From assembly GCA_016718845.1 (NCBI GenBank), contig JADKCK010000106.1, positions 1 to 64,000 of the forward strand: DNA of 64,000 nt. The letters run 5' to 3'. The stretch comes from Sphingobacteriales bacterium. GTDB lineage: Bacteria > Bacteroidota > Bacteroidia > Chitinophagales > UBA2359. Positions 1-10,699 of this stretch are shown here, piece after piece; within the stretch, counting starts at the first letter, position 1; every line of letters starts with the position of its first letter. The notes under the pieces are model-generated. The model worked only from the letters and a program-made list of their open reading frames with translations. It had not been told where the DNA came from and made no database searches. A program made the translations under genes and the position numbers.

Positions 1-3000
1 TATTTGTGGGATAACGGCACAACAAGTGCAAGCATCACCCAACCACCAACACCGCCGGAAACACCACCTACACAGTAACTGTAACCAACGCAAGCGGTTG
101 TACAGATACCGAAAGTGTAAATGTAACGGTGAGTGCCTCGCCCACCACCACCATAACTGGCACCAATACCTATTGTGTGGGCGATGCGGCAACTAGTTTA
201 ACCGCATCGGGCGGAAGTACTTATTTGTGGGATAACGGCACAGCAAGTGCAAGCATCACCCCAACCACTAATACCGCTGGAAACACTACCTACACCGTAA
301 CCGTAACCAACGCAAGCGGTTGTACCGATACGGAAAGTGTGGGTGTAACGGTGGCTGATGCGGTTGCAACAATCCCGCGTCAGCAATGCCAACACCTGTT
401 AGTGGGTCTGTTTGCGGCACCAATCCACAAACGTTGAGTATTACATTAAGCGGCGGAGCAACATCTGCGACAATCAGCAGCGACGGTGGTGGTAGTTTAT
501 CTGTTGCCAACATTAGTGCCTCGGGCGATGTAATTTACACGCCAAGTGCTACCGATTTTGTGAATACGATTACCGTCACCATCACCACCAACAACACGAC
601 CGACGGAGCAGGTATTTTGTGTAAAGCGGTTTCACCCCGACGGCAAGTGTAACAATCAATACATCACCAACCCGCCACCATAATTGGCACCTGTTTTTAT
701 TGTGGAGCTGATGCGGCGAGTATTTTGGCAGCAAGCGGTGGCTTACCTATTTGTGGGACAATAGCGCTGCTGGGTGCAGGGCATCACTGCATCAACAACC
801 CACTGCTGGGAAACACGACTTATACAGTTACGGTCACTAATGCAGGCGGTTGTACGGATACAGAGAGTGTGGGTGTAACGGTGAGTAATTGCGGTTGCAA
901 TAATCCTGCGATAACCCAAGTATAACACCTGCAATTAAGATCTGTTTGCAGCACCTCCACAAACATTGGGATTACATTAAGTGGCGAGGCTGTATCTGCG
1001 ACAATCAGCAGCAATGGTTCGGGTAGTTTATCTGACCCCAATATTAGTGCCTCGGGCGATGTAATTTACACGCCAAGTGCCGCTGATTTAGGCAATACCA
1101 TTACCCTCACGATCATTACCAATGACCCAGACGGGGCAGGTGTTTTGTGTAGTAGTTTCACGACAACAGCAAGTGTAGTTGTGGGTGCATCACCAACCGC
1201 CACTATAACCGGCACCAATACCTATTGTGTGGGCGATGCGGCAAGAAATACCTTAACTGCGCTCCGGGCGGAAGTACTTATTTGTGGGATAATGGCGCAA
1301 CGGGTGCGAGTATCACCCCATCAGCCGCTACGGCAGGAGCCACTACTTATACGTCCGGGTAACGAACCCATAATGGTTGTACAGATACGAAGTGTAAAGA
1401 TAGCCAACGGTGAGTAATTGCGGGGTTGTAATAATCCTGCGTGGGCGAAGGATAACACCTCTTAGTGGGTCTGGTTGCGCACCAATCCACAAACATTTGC
1501 GATTACACTAAGTGGTGGAGCAACATCTGCGACAATCAGCAGCGATAAGTAGTGGTAGTTTATCTGTCACCAACATTACCAGTCCACTCAGGCGATGTAA
1601 TTTACACGCCAAGTGCTACCGATTTGGTAATAAATTACTATCCTGTCGTCACCAACGGCCCCGACAGAGCGGGTGTTTTGTGTAATGGGTGCACGACAAC
1701 AGCAAGTATAAATGTGGGAGGTTTGCCCACACCGCCGATGCTGGAGCAGAAGCAACTAATGATTGTAGTAATACATCGGTTAGCATCGGAACACCAGCAA
1801 TGGCGGGTAACATTTATCCTTGGTCGCCTAACCGTGGCGGCATCAATCCAACATCGGCGATTACTACTGTGAGCGATTTGTGTTCCACCCAACTTTATCC
1901 GCTAACGGTAACTAATGCCGCTGCGTTTGAACGCCGCAACTGACCAGTAACCGTGGCGGTGATTGAAACTCCCAATACCGGCTCCTTTGGTGGCTGGTTT
2001 GAGGCAATCCGTATTGCGTGGGCGAAGCGGTTGGTGTGTTAACTACCACACTGGCCCAAGGCAGTACTATTACGTGGTATGGAAACATAGATTTAACCTT
2101 GGTTTTAGGAACAGAACTAACTATACACACCACCAACTGCCGGGTTCAAAGCAGGTACTGTATGTTTTTGGGTTCCGGAAGCGAAGCAAATAAGTTTGTG
2201 TAGGCACAACAACACAAGTAGATGTGGTGTTTGAAATTGTGTAAATTGTAATGTGGCAGCATATTAACAGGTATAACAACCGCCCTTACAACATGCGGAG
2301 AAAATTATGTCTGGCAAGCTTTTGAGGTAACAAACAACGACCCCAATGCAACTATTTATTGGTATGATGCAGATGGTACAGGAAGTAAAGATTGTTCAAT
2401 ACCTTTGTTCGGATGTTGCTGGAAGTCTCTGGCAGTGGCAGTGAGCAATGACAATCCGTTATTGTAAAAGTTGAGCAATAACAACCATTTTAACCAGGAA
2501 ACCAACTTGGGCGATGCAGGCTTTGTGTAATAATAATGCACCTATTGTCAAGGCACAACCAACATTACCAACCATTACGGGTACAAGTGGTGGCACTTTC
2601 TCGGCAACGGGTGAAGCGGTAATAAACCCATTAACAGGCGAGTTTGATACAACAATACACGGCACATTTACCGTACGTATCGTTACGGTGGTACAACAAG
2701 CTAACCATACCTTTGTGGTGACAATAGTGCCAAGCATTGTTTATTGCTATTAGTGGCGATGCCGGTGTTAACTTTGGGCAGCTTTAACTAACGGCGGCCG
2801 AGTGGGGCGACCTCTTATATTTGATCACGTGACCCGGCGTTAGAGTTGTACAAATTTGTACAAATCCGATTGCTACGCCCACACAAACCACCACCTATGC
2901 GGTACAAGCAACCGGCGAAAAACCTGTGCCGAAACCAGCAACAATAACAGTTGTTGTTAATCTATCGAACCTAAACTTATTGTACCGGAATCGCTTTTCG

Positions 3001-3116
3001 CCAAACAACGATGGTTCGAATGATGTATTCCGTGCCACTTCTACGGGTGGATTACCCGAAACCTTTGAACTGATGATTTACGACCGTTGGGGAAACGAGA
3101 TATAACAAGTTATTTA
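1..3116 (+). pseudogene. Broken PKD/Ig-like surface protein with truncated T9SS type B tail
   Basis: This is the remains of a large secreted adhesin whose 5' end lies outside the window. The translated pieces repeat a module of about 175 residues three times, near 100-640, 660-1180 and 1180-1700. Each contains a YCVGDAA segment, a TYTVTVTNASGCTDTESV segment and a second Ig-like part with ISASGDVIYTPSAT. The frame changes many times, so no single ORF exceeds about 110 codons. Near 2995-3110 the start of a gliding-motility C-terminal domain is readable (FSPNNDGSNDVF, then IYDRWGNEI), but a TAA follows at once and the rest of the sorting signal is absent. Such proteins are exported by the T9SS and anchored or released at the cell surface. 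Whether the breaks are real decay or sequence error cannot be settled here. Confidence 0.75.
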
Positions 3117-3997
3117 TAACTTTGGGTTAGGATAAGCACTTATAAAAGTTTGATTTGCGGGAATTAGGTGTACTCTTGTTTAGTATCAATACAATTTTAC
3201 AGGCAACACAACTAGGTATTTATCTAGCAACCTAACACTTGTGAGATAAGCATATTTGATTAGTGTTATTGTTTATTATGTATTACATTGGTGTAAAAAA
3301 CCATCGGAAGGCACCTATTGGGTACTTCCCGATGGTTTTTATACAATACTAAACTAAATTTTTTGCCTGATAAGCGTTTTAGTGTTTACTTTTTTCTTTG
3401 ATGGTTGATTATTGTACAAGTTAACTAATTTTTGCTTCTAGTTTAGAAAGGTTTTAGTAAGCGTTTCAAGAGGAAGTTTGTTTAAAAAATTCAAGTTATC
3501 AGCCTATTATCGAACTTGCAGATTGCCTGATTACTCACAAGAGGGATACGGATTTGTTTGAACACAGGATTTTAAAAAAATATTTAATTTTAATTTAAAA
3601 CCTAAGCCTAAACAAAAAGTACAAAGTAATGGTCGTTTTTAAGATAACAAGGGTGCTTTATTGTTTGTTGAGCAATAGGTTGTTTAATAAATGGGCTATT
3701 TTTTGAGTACTAACAATGGTGCCATTTGATAAACAATGAAAGTGCTGGTCAGACGGGTTGCTTGCTTAACACCTTTGGGAGTAGCATAGGCTGTGCCAAA
3801 TAAGGCAAGCTCCACCCCGAAAAGAGAAACGGAAGTAATATATTGATATGGATATGAACAGATGCTACTCACTAAAGTCAGGTATCAAAGTGAAAGATAA
3901 ATTAATATAAAGTAAATTTTTATATATGACTAAGTAAAAAATCCACACTTATCCGTATACACAAAACAAACTCAATCCCAAAATACCTAATTGTACA
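3117..3997. other. AT-rich intergenic region
   Basis: About 880 bases without a convincing gene, between the truncated adhesin and the broken TPR membrane protein. The only clear element is the terminator-like hairpin at 3297-3345. No long ORF, promoter box of the TAnnTTTG type or RNA gene was recognised. Confidence 0.6.
3297..3345 (+). terminator. Rho-independent terminator
   Basis: An inverted repeat pairs AAAACCATCGGAAG with CTTCCCGATGGTTTT across a 14-nt loop, with one bulged C, and is followed by a T run. It lies about 180 bp after the broken adhesin and probably ended its transcript. Confidence 0.75.
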
Positions 3998-5848
3998 ATG
4001 TCTATAGAATTGTTGGTTTTTATTTTAAAACGCCCTTTGTACGTATTTTTATTATTATTACTTATTGTATCTTCTCTGTATGTTAATACAATTGCTAATA
4101 AATATACATTAGATGATAATTTTGTTGTAAATGATAAAACAGCACAAGGCATTAGTGCTATCCCCGATATTTTTACCTCAAAATATGTTATTCGCGACAA
4201 GGTGGGTCCGTATGGATACCGCCCCATTGTGCTAAGTTTTGTGCCGAAGCAACCTTTTGGGGCAAAGCGCATCAGTAAGTCAAGGTAAACTTATTGTATG
4301 CTTTTTACAGCCCTTGCTTTTTAACCTATTCCTATTTTGGGGCGATGAAAAACAATGGTTAGCAATACTAACTACCTTATGGTTTATTGTTTTGCCTATA
4401 CATACCGAAGTAGTTGCAAGTGCCAAATCGCGCGACGAACTGCTTGCCTTTTTATTTGCCTTACTTTCGTGGCATACCTACAAGCAGGTTATAAACTGGC
4501 AGCAAAAAATGTACGTACCATTAGCTGCTACCTCGTTTTGTGTGCCTGTATGTCAAAACCAACCATGATTCGCTAACTGCTTATACCATTTAGTTTTATT
4601 GGTTTGGTAAAAGCAAACAAAACAAGTAGTTACTATTACACTATTTTGTTGTTGATGTTTGTAACAATGTATGGTTTAAATAACCTAATAAGGTAGCCAA
4701 GATAACATTGCTGGTCGAACATTTTTATTTCGAAAACCCACTTTTACGATAAAATATACTCATCGCACCGCTACCGGATTTTATTGTTTGGCTAAATATC
4801 TGGCAACTGTTAATATTTCCGCAGCATTTACTATACTACTACGGATAACCAAATACCAGTATGATTGGACAATTGGGTAGCTATTACTAGCTTGTTGTTT
4901 CATGTCGGATTATTAATAGGCGCTTTTGTTTATCGAAAAACGCATTTTGTCGTTTGGCATTTTATATTACTTAGCCAAATATTGCCATGTTTGCTAATAT
5001 TGTTAAACGGACCAGGCATTATTGCCGAGCGTTTTTTATACATTGGTTTGGGTTTTTGTATTGTATTGGCTGATGATTTTGTGCAAATTTACCAAAGATA
5101 CGCAAAACTACCATAAAATAACTATAGCCGCTATTGCGTTTGTATACTTGTTGTTTACGTACGCACCATTATGCGTAATACCAATAGCGCAACGATTTAA
5201 CCCTATTTAGTACGATATGCCACAACTTTAACAATCTTTTAAAGCAAATATGTTGTATGCTAGTGCTAAGTAGCCTAAAATGCCACCGACCTACCCTTAG
5301 CCGAAAAACACTACAAACAAGCATTACTTATTTATGATAAATATTATATTGTTTGGAATAATTTAGGCTACTTGCACCTACCCCAAACCGCCCTAACGAT
5401 GCCTTAACTATTTTTGAAGAGCACTTGCAAATTAACCCCAATGCGCTGAGGTAACGTATAATATAGCTCAAACAGCCGAGCTATTACAAGACTTATACCC
5501 AAAGCCATTTCGTTTTGCCAAAACCATACAACTCAACCCCAAAGCCAAAACAATCCGAAGAAGCATTTACAAAACTTCACCAAATCTTTACAATAGATAA
5601 TAATGTGGCTGCTATTATCCAAACTTACAACAAGCCATACAATATTATCCTAAAAATTTGCAATTTTACGACTATTTAGCCACCACATACTATGCCAATG
5701 GGCAACAACAACAAGCCGTAAATGTTTGGAAACCATTTTCGCCCTTGTCCCTCAAAATCAAACACTTATCTTTAAATTAGCTCGTGCCAACGAAGAATTA
5801 GGAAACACCGAAAAAGCAGCTTATTACAACAATCTAATAAAAAAATAA
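3998..5848 (+). pseudogene. Broken TMTC-like membrane protein with C-terminal TPRs
   Basis: Translated fragments form one recognisable protein. The N-terminal part has a membrane segment, then YTLDDNFVVNDK and a YRPIVLSF motif. After a frameshift near 4245 comes HTEVVASAKSRDELLAFLFA, typical of bacterial polytopic glycosyltransferase-like proteins with TPRs (TMTC-like, GT39-related). Hydrophobic segments continue to about 5210, and TPR-like pieces (AEKHYKQALLIYDK and similar) run from 5290 to the TAA at 5846-5848. At least four frame changes interrupt it, so it cannot be translated as written. It would be an inner-membrane protein; its substrate is unknown. The frameshifts may be sequence errors, since the preceding and following adhesins show the same pattern. 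Confidence 0.6.
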
Positions 5849-6078
5849 AACACATCAATAGCTTGCACCCGCCCCGCTTGACGCGGAAAATGTCTTTTTT
5901 GGGGGTGATGATTGGCTTACCCTGATGGCACAGCCTCTGGCACCCCCACAGCACTGTAGGCAACAAACCCACACAACTAACCTACTAGCAGTTTCTTAAT
6001 ACACTTCAAATCCTTAATTTTAAATACATTAATTTAACTTAGGTTAAAAATGATTACTACTTTTAAAAATACTTACGA

Positions 6079-6435
6079 ATGAAACAACACTTACACTTTC
6101 ATCCCCCAATCATTTCCTTACTACTGCTCTTTTACACCTCCCTTGCCTTTGCACAAGGCAACAACTGTCAAAATGCCGACCCATTTTGTACCGACTCAGG
6201 CGCTGGTTTCCCGGCAAGCGTAAACAACGGTACCGCCCAAAACGGCAACAACTATGGCTGCTTAGGCACCCAACCCAACCCTGCTTGGTACTACCTGCAA
6301 ATCCTTGACCCAGGAGCTATTCATATCTGCAGAAACAAATACAGGCAATACCGGACATTGATTTTGCACTATGGGGACCTTTCCCCAAACTTGACTACTG
6401 CCACAAACCAATGTGGTAATTTAAACCCCCAATAG
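6079..6435 (+). CDS. SprB-repeat adhesin, N-terminal segment
   Basis: The ATG at 6079 opens a clear Sec signal peptide ending at a FAQG-like site. It is followed by the Bacteroidota surface-protein N-terminal domain CQNADPFCTDSGAGFPASVN...CLGTQPNPAWYYLQI. The expected continuation (ETNTGNTGDIDFALWGPF) is still readable downstream but shifted to another frame from about 6330, so the last 30 residues of this ORF are probably an artefact. The start is well supported: signal peptide, first ATG after a stop, and the fixed position relative to the domain. Confidence 0.6.
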   Translation: MKQHLHFHPPIISLLLLFYTSLAFAQGNNCQNADPFCTDSGAGFPASVNNGTAQNGNNYGCLGTQPNPAWYYLQILDPGAIHICRNKYRQYRTLILHYGDLSPNLTTATNQCGNLNPQ

Positions 6436-6644
6436 ATTGTAGTTACAGCCCACAAGCAAACGAACAAATCGACATACCCAATAGCTCGCAAACAGGTAAT
6501 GTGTTTTTGCTTTTGTTTTACCAATTATGGCAACTCGGCTACCAATGTTAATGCTGCCCAAACGCCGGAGGACCCGGCTCTACCGACTGTAGTATTGTTA
6601 ACAACTGCCCACCCGTTGTAGCTACTGCTGCTGCTAATGGTCCG

Positions 6645-6926
6645 TTGTGCAATGGCAGTACCTTGCAACTAACTGGCACACTAGATCTTAACCCTATACC
6701 CCCTGGCGTACAGTTTGTCTGGGCAGGCCCTAACGGATTTACATCGAATTTGCTAAATCCTACCATACCCAATGCAACTAGTGCTAATGCAGGTACTTAT
6801 ACTTTTTATGCCGAAACGCCAAATGGCTGTTCTTCTAATACCGCAAACGTACAAGTAGTTATTGGGCAACCTACTGCCATTGCCACTAGTAATGCCCCGC
6901 TTTGCAGGGGCAACAACTGCAATTAA
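6645..6926 (+). CDS. SprB-repeat adhesin, Ig-like segment
   Basis: An open piece encodes an Ig/PKD-like module (LCNGSTLQLTG, FVWAGPNGFTS, NAGTYTFYAETPNGCSS), the common T9SS surface-protein fold. A second copy of the module begins at its end and continues in the next frame at 6902. There is no independent start signal, so this is a piece of the 6079-16366 gene and not a separate gene. Confidence 0.5.
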   Translation: MCNGSTLQLTGTLDLNPIPPGVQFVWAGPNGFTSNLLNPTIPNATSANAGTYTFYAETPNGCSSNTANVQVVIGQPTAIATSNAPLCRGNNCN

Positions 6927-8389
6927 CAGGCAGTACCAACATTAGTGCTACTGTTACTTATCAATGGATAGGACCCAATGGATACAGCTCAAGCCAACAA
7001 AACCCAACTATTAACAACCCCGTAGCGGGTAACTATAACCTAATTGTAACGGCACTTAGTGGCACTTGCCCTTCGCCCCCTGCCACAGTTAATGTAACTG
7101 TTGTCAGTATCTCGCCCAATATTAACTCGCAAGACCCCTCGTGTGCAGGTGGCAACAACGGTGCCGTACAGGTTAATCCAACACCCAACGGTTTGGCACC
7201 GTTTACTTATCAATGGAACAACAATGCTGGCGGAGGCACAAGCAATACCGTTACAGGGCTTGGTGCAGGTGGTCCCTATACCGTATTAATTACATCGACA
7301 TCGGGTTGTACGGCTACAGCATCGGCTACACTTACCGCACCACCGCCCTTAACCATCGGCACCAATGCTCAAAATCCTTCTTGTAACGGCGGCAACGATG
7401 GCGGAGCCTTAGTACTTGCCGCAGGCGGTGTTGGTGGATATACCTATCAATGGTCGGGTGGAAGCAACCCAAACAGCAGTACTACAGGTGGATTATTGGC
7501 AGGCACCTATACCGTAACCGTTACTAGTGGCACATGTAGCTCAACCGCAACTGTCGCTTTAACTAATCCACCACCAACAACTGCTAATATTGCAGTAACC
7601 AACCCCAATTGTGCGGGTGGCACAGGCAGCGCAACGGCTCAATACAATGGAGGGATTCCCAATACTTACCAATGGTCGGCAGGAACAGGCAATGGCCCTA
7701 CACACAATAATATCCCTGCGGGTGCAATAAGTGTTACCATCACCGATGCCAATGGTTGTTCGGCAACAGCTACCAACAACTTGGTTGCTCCGCCTCTTTT
7801 AACAGCCGCTATCACCACACAAAACCCTACTTGCGCCAGCAACAACAACGGAGGGGTACAAGCCACCGCAAACGGCGGAACATCGCCTTATACTTTTGTT
7901 TGGAGTAGCGGACAAACTAACTTTCAGGTGGGTAACTTGGGCGCAGGTACGTACATAGTTACTGTTACCGACAATAAAGGTTGTACTGCTACGGCTAATG
8001 CCGCCCCTACCGCACCGCCTGCCATAGTAGGTAACATTACACCAATAAACCCAACTTGTAATGGCGGTAGTAATGGCTCGGCTACAGTGAGTGCAAGCGG
8101 CGGAACAGGGGCTTTAAGCTATGCTTGGTCTTCCGGTACGCCAAATGGCAGTAGCGTAACCAACTTATCGGCAGGAGCTATTACTGTTACCGTTACAGAT
8201 GCTAGCGGCTGTACAGGTACTGCCACCGCAAACCTTACTGCTCCGCCACCCGTAACGGCAAGCATCACCCCAACAAACCCTTTATGTAACGGAGCAACAA
8301 GCGGCAGCTGCCAGCATCGGGCAGTGGTAGCACAGGTGCGGGTTATACCTATGTATGGTCGGGTGGCACAGCCAACGGCAGCAGTGTAA
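6902..8389 (+). CDS. SprB-repeat adhesin, segment with five repeats
   Basis: This 495-codon open piece begins inside an Ig-like module (QLTGSTNISATVTYQWIGPN). It then carries five complete SprB repeats and the start of a sixth, each recognisable from a NPxC(N/A)GG opening, a YxW(S/N) centre and a TVTVT...GC(T/S)AT end. The frame is lost near 8300 within the first unit of the 231-bp tandem block, where a few bases are missing relative to the sister copies. The ATG at the left end is internal and no ribosome-binding context marks it as a real start. Confidence 0.6.
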   Translation: MQGQQLQLTGSTNISATVTYQWIGPNGYSSSQQNPTINNPVAGNYNLIVTALSGTCPSPPATVNVTVVSISPNINSQDPSCAGGNNGAVQVNPTPNGLAPFTYQWNNNAGGGTSNTVTGLGAGGPYTVLITSTSGCTATASATLTAPPPLTIGTNAQNPSCNGGNDGGALVLAAGGVGGYTYQWSGGSNPNSSTTGGLLAGTYTVTVTSGTCSSTATVALTNPPPTTANIAVTNPNCAGGTGSATAQYNGGIPNTYQWSAGTGNGPTHNNIPAGAISVTITDANGCSATATNNLVAPPLLTAAITTQNPTCASNNNGGVQATANGGTSPYTFVWSSGQTNFQVGNLGAGTYIVTVTDNKGCTATANAAPTAPPAIVGNITPINPTCNGGSNGSATVSASGGTGALSYAWSSGTPNGSSVTNLSAGAITVTVTDASGCTGTATANLTAPPPVTASITPTNPLCNGATSGSCQHRAVVAQVRVIPMYGRVAQPTAAV

Positions 8390-9660
8390 CGGGTATTGGT
8401 GCCGGTAGCATTAGCGTAACCGTTAGCGATGCCAACAGTTGCACAGCAACCGCCACCGCTACACTTAACCCACCTACCCCCGTAACGGCAAGCATCACCC
8501 CAACAAACCCTTTATGTAACGGAGCAACAAGCGGCAGCGCTGTAGCATCGGCAAGTGGTGGCACGGGCGCGGGTTATACCTATGTATGGTCGGGCGGAAC
8601 CGCCAACGGCAATAGCGTAACGGGTATTGGTGCAGGTAGCATCAGCGTAACGGTTAGCGATGCCAACAGTTGCACAGCTACCGCCACTGCTACACTTAAC
8701 CCACCTACACCCGTAACGGCAAGCATCGCCCCAACCGACCCTTTATGTAACGGGGCAACAAGCGGTAGCGCTGTAGCATCGGCAAGTGGTGGTACTGGCG
8801 CGGGTTATACCTATGTATGGTCGGGCGGAACCGCCAACGGCAATAGTGTAACGGGTATTGGTGCAGGTAGCATTAGCGTAACGGTTAGCGATGCCAACAG
8901 TTGCACGGCTACTGCCACTGCAGCCCTTACTGCACCTACACCGGTAACTGCCAGCATCACCCCAACAAACCCTTTATGTAATGGAGCTACTAGTGGTAGT
9001 GCTGTTGCATCGGGCAGTGGTGGTAGTGGCTCGGGTTATACCTACACATGGTCGGGCGGAACCGCCAACGGCAATAGTGTAACGGGTATTGGTGCAGGTA
9101 GCATTAGCGTAACCGTTAGCGATGCCAACAGTTGTACAGCCACAGCCACCGCAAACCTTACCGAACCTACCCCCGTAACGGCAAGCATCACCCCAACAAA
9201 CCCTTTATGTAATGGAGCTACTAGTGGTAGTGCTGTAGCATCGGCAAGTGGTGGTAGTGGTACTGGTTATACCTACACATGGTCGGGCGGAACCGCCAAC
9301 GGCAGCAGTGTAACGGGTATTGGTGCGGGTAGTATTAGCGTAACCGTTAGCGATGCTAATAGTTGTACGGCCACCGCCACCAGCCTTACCGAACCTACGC
9401 CCGTAACGGCAAGCATCGCCCCAACCGACCCTTTATGCAATGGAGCAACAAGCTGGTGCCGTAGCATCAACAGGTGGTGGTACAGGACGCGTTATACCTA
9501 CACATGGTCGGGCGGAACCGCCAACGGCAATAGTGTAACGGGCATTGGTGCAGGTAGCATTAGCGTAACGGTTAGCGATGCCAACAGTTGTACAGCCACA
9601 GCCACCGCAAACCTTACCGAACCTACGCCCGTAACGGCAAGCATCGCCCCAACCGACCCT
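8249..9660 (+). repeat. 231-bp tandem repeats encoding SprB units
   Basis: Seven copies of a unit of about 230 bp (77 codons) begin near 8249, 8479, 8709, 8940, 9171, 9400 and 9628 with CCGTAACGGCAAGCATC. They are nearly identical at DNA level over long stretches and then diverge into ordinary, weakly similar SprB repeats. The translated unit contains NPLCNGATSGSAVASASGG and YTYVWSGGTANGNSVTGIG. Such identity implies recent unit duplication or gene conversion, and makes copy number uncertain in an assembly. Confidence 0.85.
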
Positions 9661-9891
9661 TTATGTAGCGGCGGAGCTAATGGTACTGCCGTAGCAACAG
9701 GCGGCGGCGGCACACCAACTTATACCTTTGCATGGGGCAATGGACCGACAGGCGATACGGCTAATGGCTGAAGCAGGCTCGATAGATGTGGTTGTTACCG
9801 ATGCCAACGGCTGTACCGCATCTGCCAATGCCACCTTAAACAATCCCGCACCCATGAGTGCGGCTATTACCCCTAACAAACCCCACTTGTA

Positions 9892-10455
9892 GTGGCGCCG
9901 CCAGCGGACAAGCCCTTGTTGCCGCCAATGGTGGTACCTACGCCATACACCTATACATGGAGCGATGCCCAAACCGCTAATCCTGCCATAAACTTAACAG
10001 TAGGTGCTCTTAGTGTTACTGTTACCGCTGCAAATAGCTGTACAGCAACAGCCACCGAAACACTTACCGAACCTACACCCGTAACGGTAAACGTTACTCC
10101 AACAAACCCCACTTGTAATGGTGCAACCAACGGACAGGCTATAGCAGCGGCAAGCGGTGGCACAGGTGCATACGCTTTTGTTTGGAGCAACGGACAATCG
10201 GGCAGTAATGCCACCGCACTGGGTATTGGCAGCATTACCGTAACTGTTACCGATGCCAACGGCTGTACCGCATCTGCCAACCAAATACTTACCGAGCCTG
10301 TACCCGTTACCGCCAGCATTGCACCTACTAATCCATTGTGCAATGGTGGCAGCGATGGCTCGGCAACAGTTACACCCGCCAACGGGTTATCCCATATACT
10401 ATGCTTGGAACAACGGACAAAGCAACCAAACGGCTACCAATCTTGCATTAGGTAG
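9892..10455 (+). CDS. SprB-repeat adhesin, segment
   Basis: An open piece of 187 codons carries two whole SprB repeats (NPTCNGATNGQAIAAASGG and NPLCNGGSDGSATVTPANG) and parts of their neighbours. The frame slips near 10390 and the same repeat continues in the frame that includes 10253-10498. It is part of the 6079-16366 locus. Confidence 0.5.
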   Translation: MAPPADKPLLPPMVVPTPYTYTWSDAQTANPAINLTVGALSVTVTAANSCTATATETLTEPTPVTVNVTPTNPTCNGATNGQAIAAASGGTGAYAFVWSNGQSGSNATALGIGSITVTVTDANGCTASANQILTEPVPVTASIAPTNPLCNGGSDGSATVTPANGLSHILCLEQRTKQPNGYQSCIR

Positions 10456-10699
10456 TTTGATGTTACTGTTACCGATGCAAACGGCTGCACCGCCATAGCT
10501 AACACGGCACTTGCCAACCTACGGCAGTATCTGCCAGTATCACCCCAACAAATGTTTTTGTGTAATGGCACTGCCGATGGTAATGCAACCGCTACTGCAA
10601 GTGGCGGAACAGGAACACTTGGCTATATATGGAGCAACGGCGATAGCGGCACTAATGCCACTAATTTACCAGCAGGTGCCATTAGCGTAACCGTTACCG

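Noticed and set aside
5772..5972. Minus-strand 66-residue ORF
   Set aside because: It overlaps the TPR end of the broken membrane-protein gene and shows no family features.
9951..10382. Minus-strand 143-residue ORF and similar ones opposite SprB repeats
   Set aside because: These Val/Ala/Pro-rich frames are antisense shadows caused by the repeat composition.
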